The position numbers were made by a program, and so were the translations under genes. Below are positions 1 through 6,644 of a DNA stretch of 64,000 bases, in pieces. Origin of the DNA: a bacterium. Its GTDB lineage: Bacteria > Desulfobacterota > Binatia > DP-6. The number at the start of each line of letters is the position of its first letter. The first letter of the stretch is position 1. The notes beneath the pieces are model-generated. The model saw nothing but the letters and a program-made list of their open reading frames with translations, was not told where the DNA came from and did no database searches. The DNA lies in assembly GCA_026129405.1 (NCBI GenBank), contig JAHCID010000001.1, forward strand, positions 1,054,001 through 1,118,000, read 5' to 3'.

Positions 1-1058
1 GCTGCGGCAACGGCAGCGACTACGCCTTCGACATGCGCCTCGCCCCCGTGGGTTTCCCGGTCGAGAACGTCGTCGTGCACATGTCGGGCGGCGGCTTCTG
101 CGCCGACGGCCCGAGCTGCGCGGCGAGGAGCCCGGACCTCTTCGAGGCGATGAGCGACACGCTGCCGAACGGCGGCATGATGTCGAGCACGCAAGCGACG
201 AACCCGTTCCAGAACTGGACCAAGGTCGGCCTGCCGTACTGCACGCAGGACCTGCACCTCGGCGGCGGCGTGCCGACCGCGTATCCGGAGATGACCGTGC
301 ACCGCTACGGCGCGCTGAACGTTCGCGCCGCGCTCGGCTACGTGCGCGACGTGATCTGGGCGGTGATGGACGCCGACGACCCGCAGGGCTACCGCGCCGA
401 CCGCCCGCGCATGGTGTTCGCGGGCAGCTCGGCGGGCGGCTACGGTGCCGCCTACAACTACCACTGGGTGCTCGACGACCTCGGTTGGATCCACTCGACC
501 TCGGTGCCCGACGCGGCGCTGGCGATGGACAACGGCACGCCGCTCGGCGTGATCGCGATCGGCGCCGTTACGCTGCCGGCGACGTACCCCGGCTGGAACA
601 CGCTCCCGTTCCTGCCACCGTACTGCAAGGACCCGAGCTGCGCCGAGATATTCGACAACCTCGAGCTGGCGACGTCGCCGCGCCTCCTCGGCACGCCGGA
701 GCAGCGCATGCTCAACGTCTCGAACCAGATCGACAACACACAGCGGAACACGACGCTGTTCCCGTCGAACGGCGCCTTCGTGAACGCGCTGCGCGCGAAC
801 TACTGCAGCGTGCAGGGCACGCCCGGGATCTTCAGCTGGATCCGCGGCGTGCACACCCACATCCACGGGGAGCTCAACCAGGCCGACTGGAACACGGGCA
901 CCGCCGCCGGCGTCCTGCTGCGCGACTGGGTCGGCGGCGCCATGTCGAACCCCGCCGGGCTCGTCGACGCCGTCGAGACGGGTACGGTCGACGCCAACGT
1001 CAGCGGCGTGCTGCCGTTCCCCTGCGCCCTCGGCTCGCCGAGCGGCGCGTTCCTCTGA
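1..1058 (+). CDS. Pectinacetylesterase/Notum-like alpha/beta hydrolase, 5' end outside window
   Basis: The reading frame is already open at the left edge (the visible protein begins C-G-N-G-S-D-Y before the first Met at 33), so the N-terminus is missing. Visible family marks are the GGGFC oxyanion-hole loop near the start, the nucleophile elbow GSSAGGYGAA about 140 residues in, and a late H-x-H pair (VHTHIHGEL) that can supply the catalytic His. Several Cys suggest an exported, disulfide-bonded enzyme. The family removes acyl esters from polysaccharides or lipidated proteins in the periplasm or outside the cell; the substrate here is unknown. It converges with the next gene across a strong hairpin. 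Confidence 0.8.
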   Translation, partial: CGNGSDYAFDMRLAPVGFPVENVVVHMSGGGFCADGPSCAARSPDLFEAMSDTLPNGGMMSSTQATNPFQNWTKVGLPYCTQDLHLGGGVPTAYPEMTVHRYGALNVRAALGYVRDVIWAVMDADDPQGYRADRPRMVFAGSSAGGYGAAYNYHWVLDDLGWIHSTSVPDAALAMDNGTPLGVIAIGAVTLPATYPGWNTLPFLPPYCKDPSCAEIFDNLELATSPRLLGTPEQRMLNVSNQIDNTQRNTTLFPSNGAFVNALRANYCSVQGTPGIFSWIRGVHTHIHGELNQADWNTGTAAGVLLRDWVGGAMSNPAGLVDAVETGTVDANVSGVLPFPCALGSPSGAFL

Positions 1059-1072
1059 GGACGACGCGTGGG

Positions 1073-1099
1073 GACGCCGGCGCGCGATGCGCCGGCGTC
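1073..1099. terminator. Bidirectional terminator hairpin
   Basis: A perfect 11-bp stem (GACGCCGGCGC, loop GCGAT, GCGCCGGCGTC) lies between the convergent esterase and DUF4336 genes and touches the latter's stop codon. No U-tract follows on either side, so termination is inferred from stem strength and position. Confidence 0.55.
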
Positions 1100-1787
1100 A
1101 CCCGCGCAGCAACCAGGCGTAGCCCTCGCGCAGCAAGCGGTTGCCGTCGCGCTCCTGCACGTCGCCGTGGGCGACGATCACGCGGTCGAAGTTCCATGCG
1201 AGGATGCGCTCCAGGCTGGCGCGCGCCTTTTCCCGGTCGCGGATGAGCAGCGGATCGAGCTTGGATGGTCCGAAGTAGCCGTAGCTGCGCACCAGCGACA
1301 TCAGCAGGCGGGTCGCCGTCGCGGTGCGCTCGCGGAAGTTGAAGGCGAGGTCGCAGGTGACGAGCGTCCGGCTCGCGCGGTGGTAGAAGGCGACCTCGTT
1401 CTCGTAGGGCCGGCCGCGGAAGAACGTCTGGTCGACCTCGCCGCGCCATTCCTCCGGCGCCTCGTCGCCGAGGAGATCGACGTACCGGAGGTCGGGACGC
1501 TTCAGCTGGAGGCCGGGCGCGATCCACAGGCGCGCGCCGGGATACGCCGTCGCGACGTCGCCGGCGTAGAGGTGATGGACGCGGTTCGGCGCGACGGCGT
1601 ACGCGACCGAGCCGAGCGCGTCGAGCTCCGCGCGCAACGCGCCGTCGAGCGGCAGCGGCGAGTGCAGCAGCAGGCGGCCCTCGGGCAGGCGGATCACGGT
1701 CATCCGCGCGCCCACCTCCAGGCCGAAGAACCGCTGGGGGCGCTCCGCCACCCACAGGTCGGACGCGATCTCGCGCAGGACCGCCAT
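1098..1787 (-). CDS. DUF4336 family protein (metallo-beta-lactamase-like fold)
   Basis: 229 residues, typical length for DUF4336. Candidate metal ligands follow the metallo-hydrolase pattern: N-x-x-H-H at 68-72, an acidic D146 after the TCD turn, and HGD at 207-209 near the C-terminus. No signal peptide is seen, so the protein is probably cytoplasmic. The enzymatic reaction of DUF4336 proteins is not established. The gene is monocistronic, converges with the upstream hydrolase, and is divergent from the crotonase operon with a 332-bp gap between them. The start ATG at 1787 has only a weak upstream AGGG. Confidence 0.8.
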   Translation of the reverse strand: MAVLREIASDLWVAERPQRFFGLEVGARMTVIRLPEGRLLLHSPLPLDGALRAELDALGSVAYAVAPNRVHHLYAGDVATAYPGARLWIAPGLQLKRPDLRYVDLLGDEAPEEWRGEVDQTFFRGRPYENEVAFYHRASRTLVTCDLAFNFRERTATATRLLMSLVRSYGYFGPSKLDPLLIRDREKARASLERILAWNFDRVIVAHGDVQERDGNRLLREGYAWLLRG

Positions 1788-2058
1788 CGTCAGCGACCCT
1801 GCGGCGGCGCACCGCCGCCGCGCCGGCGTGCATCGCTGGTGCCGCGTCTTCCGCTCGCTTCGTCGCGGGGGCTTCCCATGGCGTCATCGGACATGATCCG
1901 GTCCGCCAACGGAAGCGCCGCGGGCGCGCGCGGCGGGCTCGACCGTCGCCGCGTCGCGCGCGGCGCCGCGCGGTCGGCGCCGCCGGACGTCGGCCGGCGC
2001 TTCTCGCGCGTGGGCGGGTGGGTTCGGGGACCGCGCCGCGCTGCGTCCCGGTTGACTC

Positions 2059-2074
2059 GTGAATCCGCATTCAC
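2059..2074. promoter_or_regulatory. TetR-type operator, copy 1
   Basis: GTGAAT-CCGC-ATTCAC is a perfect 6+4+6 palindrome that exactly fills the spacer between the proposed -35 and -10 boxes, an ideal place for repression. The likely ligand is the TetR protein encoded as third gene of this operon. Confidence 0.6.
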
Positions 2075-2081
2075 TACCGAT

Positions 2082-2097
2082 GTGAATCGCGGTTCAC
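2082..2097. promoter_or_regulatory. TetR-type operator, copy 2
   Basis: GTGAAT-CGCG-GTTCAC repeats copy 1 with one arm mismatch. The two sites are 23 bp centre to centre, roughly two helical turns, so two repressor dimers could bind on one face of the DNA between the -10 box and the ribosome binding site. Confidence 0.55.
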
Positions 2098-2119
2098 CGC
2101 CAACCAGGAGGGCGCGACC

Positions 2120-2893
2120 ATGCCGGTACACTACGAAGCCGACGGCGCCATCGTCGTCGTCACGCTCGATCGACCCGAGGTGGGCAACGCCGTCGATCGT
2201 CCCACCGCCGACGCGCTCGCCGACGCGTTCCGCCGCTTCGACGCCGATCCCGCACTCGCCGTCGCGGTGCTCACCGGCGCCGGCGGCCGCTTCTGCTGCG
2301 GCGCCGACCTGAAGGCGATGCGCGCGGGCGACGCCGCCCGCATCACGCGCGTCGCGCCGGACGGCGACGGGCCCGTCGGCCCGACGCGCATGCTGCTCGA
2401 CAAGCCGGTGATCGCCGCGGTCGAGGGCTACGCGGTCGCGGGCGGGCTCGAGCTGGCGGCGTGGTGCGACCTGCGCGTCGCCGCGACCGACGCGGTGTTC
2501 GGCGTCTTCTGCCGGCGCTGGGGCATCCCGCTGATGGACGGCGGCACGGTCCGCCTGCCGCGCCTCGTGGGGCAGAGCCACGCGCTCGATCTGATCCTCA
2601 CCGGACGCGGCGTCTCGGGCGACGAGGCGCTGCGGATGGGTCTCGCGAATCGGCTCGTGCCGCCGGGCCGCGCGCTCCCGGAAGCGGTGACCCTCGCGCG
2701 CGAGATCGCGGCGCGGCCGCAGGCGGCGCTGCGCACCGACCGGCGCTCCGCCCACGAGCAGTGGAGCCTCGACCTCGACGCCGCGCTCCTCGCCGAGTAC
2801 CACCACGGCGTGCGCGCGATCGCGAGCGGCGAGCTCGCCGGCGGACTCGACGCGTATGCCGCAGGCGCCTGGCGCAGCGGGACGGGGGCGTGA
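2120..2893 (+). CDS. Enoyl-CoA hydratase/isomerase family (crotonase) protein
   Basis: 257 residues, usual crotonase length. The oxyanion-hole loops are clear: FCCGADL at 58-64 and GYAVAGGLELA at about 103-113. Glu111 sits where the first catalytic Glu of enoyl-CoA hydratase is found, but the second catalytic Glu position (in the FGVFCRRWGIP stretch near 127-137) is not acidic. It may therefore be an isomerase, thioesterase-like or other crotonase rather than a classical hydratase. A strong Shine-Dalgarno supports the ATG. First gene of an operon with a Rieske oxygenase and a TetR regulator, so it probably acts in an inducible ring or alicyclic acyl-CoA degradation route. Confidence 0.9.
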   Translation: MPVHYEADGAIVVVTLDRPEVGNAVDRPTADALADAFRRFDADPALAVAVLTGAGGRFCCGADLKAMRAGDAARITRVAPDGDGPVGPTRMLLDKPVIAAVEGYAVAGGLELAAWCDLRVAATDAVFGVFCRRWGIPLMDGGTVRLPRLVGQSHALDLILTGRGVSGDEALRMGLANRLVPPGRALPEAVTLAREIAARPQAALRTDRRSAHEQWSLDLDAALLAEYHHGVRAIASGELAGGLDAYAAGAWRSGTGA

Positions 2894-2897
2894 CGCG

Positions 2898-4025
2898 ATG
2901 ACGCCCCTCGCCGACGACCCCACGGTGGTGCAGCGCCTGCTCGATCACCTCGACCGCAAGACGACCGATCTCGGCGACGCGGTCTGGCGGGAGCCGGTCG
3001 CGCACTACCGCTCGGAGGCGCGCTTCGCGGCCGAGCGCACCCGCGTGCTGCGCCGCCATCCGACCCCGTTCTGTCCCTCGGCGGCGCTGCCCGAGCCCGG
3101 CTCCTACGTCGCGCGCACGGCCGCCGGCACGCCGCTCGTTGCCGTGCGCGGCGACGACGGCCGCGTGCGCGTCTTTCGCAACGCCTGCCGTCATCGCGGC
3201 ACGCCGCTCGCCGACGACGGCGCGGGCTGCGAGCGGGCGCTCGTCTGCCGCTACCACGGCTGGACCTACGAGCTCGACGGCGCGCTCCGTCACGTGCCCG
3301 ACCGGCACGGCTTCCCCGGCCTCGACGAGCGCGCCATGGGCCTCGTGCCCGTCGCCGCCGTCGAGCGCGAGGGCCTCGTCTTCGTGACCCAGGACGCGCC
3401 GGGCGCCGAGCCGGGCGACCTGCCGACGCTGATCCCGTCGCGCTTCCGCCTCCTCGGCTTCGGCGAGATCGACGTGCCGGCCAACTGGAAGGTGGTCGTC
3501 GAGGGCTTCCTCGAGGGCTATCACATCCGCTCGACGCACCCCGGGACGTTCTTCCCGCTCCAGTTCGACAACGTGAACGTCGTCGAGCGCTTCGGGCCGA
3601 ACAGCCGGGTCGCCTTCCCGTTCCGGGCGATCGACAAGCTGCGGGCCGTGTCGCCCGCCGAGCGCTCCGCCGACGGCAAGCTCACCTACGTCTACCACCT
3701 CTTCCCGAACGTCATGGTGGCGACGTTCCCGGCGCGCATCTTCGTCGTGATGCTGGAGCCGCTCGCCGTCGACCGCACGCGCTTCGCCACGTATCTGCTC
3801 AGCGATCGTGCCGCCGACGACGCGCCGGCGCAGGCCTACCTCGCGCAGGCGGGCGCGCTCGTCGAGCGCGGCGGCGCCGAAGACCGCGAGGTGGCCTGCG
3901 CCATCCAGCGCGGCCTGGCCAGCGGCGCGAACGAGGTCTTCACGTTCGGGCTCTTCGAGGCCGCGATCGTGCACTTCCACCGGACGCTGCACGCGCTCAT
4001 CGACGGGCCGGGAGCGCCGGCGTGA
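2898..4025 (+). CDS. Rieske [2Fe-2S] ring-hydroxylating oxygenase, large (alpha) subunit
   Basis: 375 residues from the ATG four bases after the crotonase stop; an upstream in-frame start would overlap that gene. The Rieske cluster is bound by C97-x-H99 and C117-x2-H120. The mononuclear iron site is marked by NWK near 196 and by H209 and H214 in the GYHIRSTHP stretch. Family members insert oxygen into aromatic, sterol or quaternary amine substrates using electrons from a separate reductase. No reductase, ferredoxin or beta subunit is adjacent, so the partner must be encoded elsewhere. Tight linkage to crotonase and TetR suggests substrate-induced catabolism. Confidence 0.9.
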   Translation: MTPLADDPTVVQRLLDHLDRKTTDLGDAVWREPVAHYRSEARFAAERTRVLRRHPTPFCPSAALPEPGSYVARTAAGTPLVAVRGDDGRVRVFRNACRHRGTPLADDGAGCERALVCRYHGWTYELDGALRHVPDRHGFPGLDERAMGLVPVAAVEREGLVFVTQDAPGAEPGDLPTLIPSRFRLLGFGEIDVPANWKVVVEGFLEGYHIRSTHPGTFFPLQFDNVNVVERFGPNSRVAFPFRAIDKLRAVSPAERSADGKLTYVYHLFPNVMVATFPARIFVVMLEPLAVDRTRFATYLLSDRAADDAPAQAYLAQAGALVERGGAEDREVACAIQRGLASGANEVFTFGLFEAAIVHFHRTLHALIDGPGAPA

Positions 4026-4786
4026 GCGCTCGCGGCGGCGGCACGACGCGCGGCGCGGGCGCGCCGGTGTGGCGGCGGCGCGGGCGCGTGAAGGCGCGCT
4101 CGCAGCCGCGCGGGCGGGGGGGGGGGGGGGGCGGCAGGGGGGGGGGGCCGCGCCGCGGCGGGTCGCCGCGCGTCCCGACCCGCACGCGCCTGGTCGACGC
4201 CGCGCGCACGCTGCTCGAAGAGGGCGGCTACGCCGCCGCGTCCGTGCAGGCGATCGCCGCGCGGGCCGGCGTCGCCGCAGGGGCCATGTACCGGCATTTC
4301 CCGTCGAAGGCCGATCTCTTCGTCGACGTCTTTCGCGACGCCGCCAAGCGCGACATGGCCGCCGTCGACGAGGCGGCGTCGACGGCGGGCTGCGTCGCGC
4401 GGCTCGAAGCCGCGGTCGCGGCGCACGCGCGCGGTGCGCTGCGGCACCGGCGCCTGGCGTGGGCGCTGCTGCACGAGCCGGTCGAGCCGCTCGTCGACGC
4501 CGAGCGGCTCGCCTACCGGCGCACGTATTGCCGGCACATGGCGGGCCTGCTGCGCCAGGCGGTCGCGGCCGGCGAGATCCCCGAGCAGAACGTCGAGCTC
4601 AGCGCCGCCGCCGTCGTGGGCGCCATCGCCGAGGCGCTGGTGGGGCCGCTGTCGCCCGTCGCCGGGCAGACCGCGAGCGAGGAGGAGATCGTGGCGACGC
4701 TCGTGCGCTTCTGTCGTCGCAGCGTCGGCGCGCCCGACGTCCCCGCCCTGCGCCGCGTGCCCGATCGCGCCGGCCGCCAGCTCTGA
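4022..4786 (+). CDS. TetR/AcrR family transcriptional regulator
   Basis: The helix-turn-helix is unmistakable: TRTRLVDAARTLLEEGGY, then AIAARAGVAAGAMYRHF and a SKADLF turn, typical of TetR N-termini. The C-terminal part is the variable ligand-binding domain. The GTG at 4022 overlaps the Rieske stop as GTGA, indicating translational coupling; another in-frame GTG at 4088 is possible. An Arg/Gly-rich N-terminal extension contains 16-G and 11-G runs, so any slippage would change the frame before the HTH. Likely an autoregulator of this operon through the two palindromes upstream of the crotonase gene. Confidence 0.85.
   Translation: MSARGGGTTRGAGAPVWRRRGRVKARSQPRGRGGGGGGRGGGPRRGGSPRVPTRTRLVDAARTLLEEGGYAAASVQAIAARAGVAAGAMYRHFPSKADLFVDVFRDAAKRDMAAVDEAASTAGCVARLEAAVAAHARGALRHRRLAWALLHEPVEPLVDAERLAYRRTYCRHMAGLLRQAVAAGEIPEQNVELSAAAVVGAIAEALVGPLSPVAGQTASEEEIVATLVRFCRRSVGAPDVPALRRVPDRAGRQL
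4116..4147 (+). repeat. G16 and G11 homopolymer tracts inside the TetR gene
   Basis: A run of 16 G (4116-4131) is separated by CGGCA from a run of 11 G (4137-4147). They encode poly-Gly between the start codon and the helix-turn-helix. They may be a slippage-prone contingency tract or a sequencing or assembly artefact. Confidence 0.8.
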
Positions 4787-4803
4787 CCGGCGCTACCCGC
4801 CGG
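4787..4803. terminator. Short hairpin between convergent genes
   Basis: CCGGCG-CTACC-CGCCGG forms a 6-bp stem directly after the tetR stop and before the stop of the convergent metal-binding gene. No U-tract; weak evidence. Confidence 0.35.
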
Positions 4804-4813
4804 CGTGGGCGGC

Positions 4814-5143
4814 CTACTGCGCCGCCGGCGGATCGACGCGCGAGACGGTGTAGGGGGTGCCCTCGAGCGCCTCGGCGCACGCGGCCTGCGTCAGCGTGAC
4901 GCCGGGCTTCGTGGTCACCATCGCGGCCTTGTGCTCGAAATCGACGCGGACGGTCTCGACGCCGTCGACGTCCTCGAGCTTGCTCTTCACCGTCGGGCCG
5001 CAGCCGTCGGGGCACATCATGCCGTCGATGCCGACGGTCCAGGCGTTGGGGTCGACGGCCTCGCCGGCGAGGAGCGGGCGGGCGGCGACGAGCATGGCGA
5101 GCGCGACGAGGAGGCGGCAGAGCGCGACGGTGCGGCGGGTCAT
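4814..5143 (-). CDS. Exported heavy-metal-associated (HMA) domain protein
   Basis: 109 residues from the ATG at 5143. The N-terminus (MTRRTVALCRLLVALAML...) is a signal peptide. The mature part has the HMA ferredoxin-like pattern: VGIDGMMCPDGC, a gap of about 15 residues, then VETVRVDFEHKAAMV. The two metal-ligand cysteines are C-x3-C instead of the C-x2-C of MerP/Atx1-type chaperones. Likely a periplasmic soft-metal (Cu, Hg or similar) binding protein. A longer in-frame start at 5209 exists but would put a poor sequence before the signal peptide. Divergent from the LprI-like gene. Confidence 0.8.
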   Translation of the reverse strand: MTRRTVALCRLLVALAMLVAARPLLAGEAVDPNAWTVGIDGMMCPDGCGPTVKSKLEDVDGVETVRVDFEHKAAMVTTKPGVTLTQAACAEALEGTPYTVSRVDPPAAQ

Positions 5144-5151
5144 GGCTCTCA

Positions 5152-5157
5152 CGGCTA
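5152..5157 (-). promoter_or_regulatory. Putative -10 box of a leaderless transcript (HMA gene)
   Basis: On the minus strand TAGCCG starts 14 bases before the ATG at 5143, and no Shine-Dalgarno is present. The -35 region is weak. Confidence 0.35.
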
Positions 5158-5195
5158 CCGTGCACGCCCGTGCGATGCCAGCGGCCCGCGGAGGC

Positions 5196-5225
5196 TTGCC
5201 GCCGACCACCGCCCTGCGCTACCCG
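5196..5225 (+). promoter_or_regulatory. Promoter of the LprI-like gene, probably leaderless
   Basis: TTGCCG (5196-5201), 18-bp spacer, TACCCG (5220-5225); the first T of the -10 is 12 bases before the ATG at 5232, so transcription would start at or next to the start codon. No Shine-Dalgarno is visible. Confidence 0.5.
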
Positions 5226-5231
5226 CCGGGC

Positions 5232-5624
5232 ATGAGATGCGTCGCTCGCGCCCTTCTCCTCGCCCTCGTGCCGCTCCTCCCCGCCCCGGCCCTCGCGGAG
5301 GCGGAGGACGAGGCGACCGCCCAGGCCTGCAAGCTGGCCAAGGCCACCGACATCCTCCTGAACCGCGTCTACGAGGACGCGCTCGCCCGTGCCGCGAAGG
5401 ACGCGGCGCTCAGCGAGCGGATCAAGGCGGCGCAGCGGGCGTGGGTCGCGTTCCGCGACGCGCAGATCGCGCTGCTGTACCCGGCCGGCGATCCGGCGCG
5501 GGGCTCCGTCGCGCCCATGTGCACGTGCCGCACCCAGCAGGAGCTCACGAACGAGCGCGCGAAGCAGCTGAGCCGCCTCATCGCCGGGGAGGAGGGCGAC
5601 GTGTGCACCTGGGAGCGGCCCTGA
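5232..5624 (+). CDS. LprI-like (DUF1311-type) secreted protein
   Basis: 130 residues. An N-terminal signal peptide (MRCVARALLLALVPLL...) is followed by the LprI/DUF1311 pattern: a first Cys (QACKLAKATDILLNRVY), the central helix with AAQRAWVAFRDAQ, then CTCRTQQELTNERAKQL and a final Cys (VCTWERP). Members of this family include mycobacterial LprI, which inhibits lysozyme, but most are uncharacterised. The protein should be periplasmic or surface exposed. The ATG at 5232 is chosen because the signal peptide begins there and a promoter box lies just upstream. Confidence 0.8.
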   Translation: MRCVARALLLALVPLLPAPALAEAEDEATAQACKLAKATDILLNRVYEDALARAAKDAALSERIKAAQRAWVAFRDAQIALLYPAGDPARGSVAPMCTCRTQQELTNERAKQLSRLIAGEEGDVCTWERP

Positions 5625-5658
5625 GCCGAGATCACGGCGCGGCCGCCGGCGCGCGGGG

Positions 5659-5687
5659 TTGTGTCGCGCGACGCCCGCGGCTACGCC
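5659..5687 (+). promoter_or_regulatory. Promoter of the LLM oxidoreductase, probably leaderless
   Basis: TTGTGT (5659-5664), 17-bp spacer, TACGCC (5682-5687), first T 12 bases before the ATG at 5694. No Shine-Dalgarno. Confidence 0.5.
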
Positions 5688-5693
5688 CGCGGC

Positions 5694-6638
5694 ATGACCA
5701 CCCAACCCCTGCGCTTCGGCGTCCAGACCGGCCAGCAGAACGTCACCTTCGCGCAGCTCGCCGAGGCGTGGGCGAAGGCCGACGCCTGGGGCTACGACTC
5801 GCTCTGGGTGTTCGACCACTTCTTCCCGATCTTCACCGATCCCGAGGGGCCGTGTCTCGAGGGCTGGACGACGCTGGCCGCCCTCTCGCAGGTGACGAAG
5901 CGCGCGCGTCTCGGCGCGATGGTGAACGGCAACACGTACCGCAACCCCTGCCTCACGGCGAAGATGGGGGCGACGCTCGATCACGCCAGCGGCGGGCGCT
6001 TCGTCCTCGGCATCGGCGCCGGCTGGTTCGAGCCCGAGCATCGCGCGTTCGGCATCGACTTCGAGACCGTGCGCGGCCGGCTGGAAGCGCTCGAGGAGTC
6101 GCTCCGGATCATCCGCGGCATGTGGACGCAGCCGAAGACGACGCTGCGCGGGAAGCACTACACGGTCGAGGACGCGATGGGGAACCCGCGTCCCGTGCAG
6201 ACGCCGCATCCGCCGATCCTGATCGGCGGCACCGGCGAGAAGGTGCTGCTGCGTCTGGTCGCGCAGTATGCCGACATGTGGAACATGGCGGGACCGGCGT
6301 CGGTCATGGCGCACAAGATCGAGGTCATCCGCCGCCACGGCGACCGCGTCGGGCGCGATCCGGCCCGGATCGAGCACAGCGTGATGCTGCCGCTCTGCTA
6401 CCGTGCCTCGGCGGAGCGCGAGGCGTTCGTGCAGCAGCTGGTGGCCGGCATGCGGGGCACGACGCCCGAGGCGGCGCGCGAGAGCATCATGATCGGCGGC
6501 AAGGACGAGTGCCTCGAGACCATCGCACGCTACGGCAAGGCGGGCGTCACGCACTTCGTCTTCATGACGTTCGCGCCGTACGTGCTCGACGAGCTCCAGG
6601 CCTTCGCCGAGGAGGTCGCGCCGGCCGCGCGCGGCTGA
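5694..6638 (+). CDS. LLM class (F420-type) oxidoreductase
   Basis: 314 residues with the luciferase-like TIM-barrel pattern: FGVQTGQQNVTFAQLAEAW at the start, WGYDSLWVFDHFF, the RARLGAMVNGNTYRNP strand, LDHASGGRFVLGIGAGWFEPEH, and PPILIGGTGEKVLLRLVAQYAD. These are hallmarks of coenzyme F420- or FMN-dependent LLM enzymes; the cofactor cannot be decided from sequence alone. Substrate unknown. The internal Met at 5694 is preferred over a start 33 bases upstream because the fold begins there and a -10 box lies 12 bases before it. Monocistronic and convergent with the octaheme cytochrome gene, with a gap of only 6 bp. Confidence 0.88.
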   Translation: MTTQPLRFGVQTGQQNVTFAQLAEAWAKADAWGYDSLWVFDHFFPIFTDPEGPCLEGWTTLAALSQVTKRARLGAMVNGNTYRNPCLTAKMGATLDHASGGRFVLGIGAGWFEPEHRAFGIDFETVRGRLEALEESLRIIRGMWTQPKTTLRGKHYTVEDAMGNPRPVQTPHPPILIGGTGEKVLLRLVAQYADMWNMAGPASVMAHKIEVIRRHGDRVGRDPARIEHSVMLPLCYRASAEREAFVQQLVAGMRGTTPEAARESIMIGGKDECLETIARYGKAGVTHFVFMTFAPYVLDELQAFAEEVAPAARG

Positions 6639-6644
6639 CGCCCC

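Larger units (their letters stand above)
2052..2112 (+). promoter_or_regulatory. Promoter and RBS of the crotonase-Rieske-tetR operon
   Basis: A TTGACT -35 (2052-2057) is followed after exactly 17 bp by TACCGA (2075-2080). AGGAGGG (2106-2112) is a strong Shine-Dalgarno 7 bases before the ATG at 2120. The spacer is filled by a palindrome (see operator entries). I see no gene in the rest of the 1788-2119 interval. Confidence 0.6.

Noticed and set aside
3836-4537. Minus-strand frames opposite the Rieske and TetR genes
   Set aside because: Poly-Pro/Arg composition without motifs; the plus-strand genes have clear domains and overlapping start/stop pairs.
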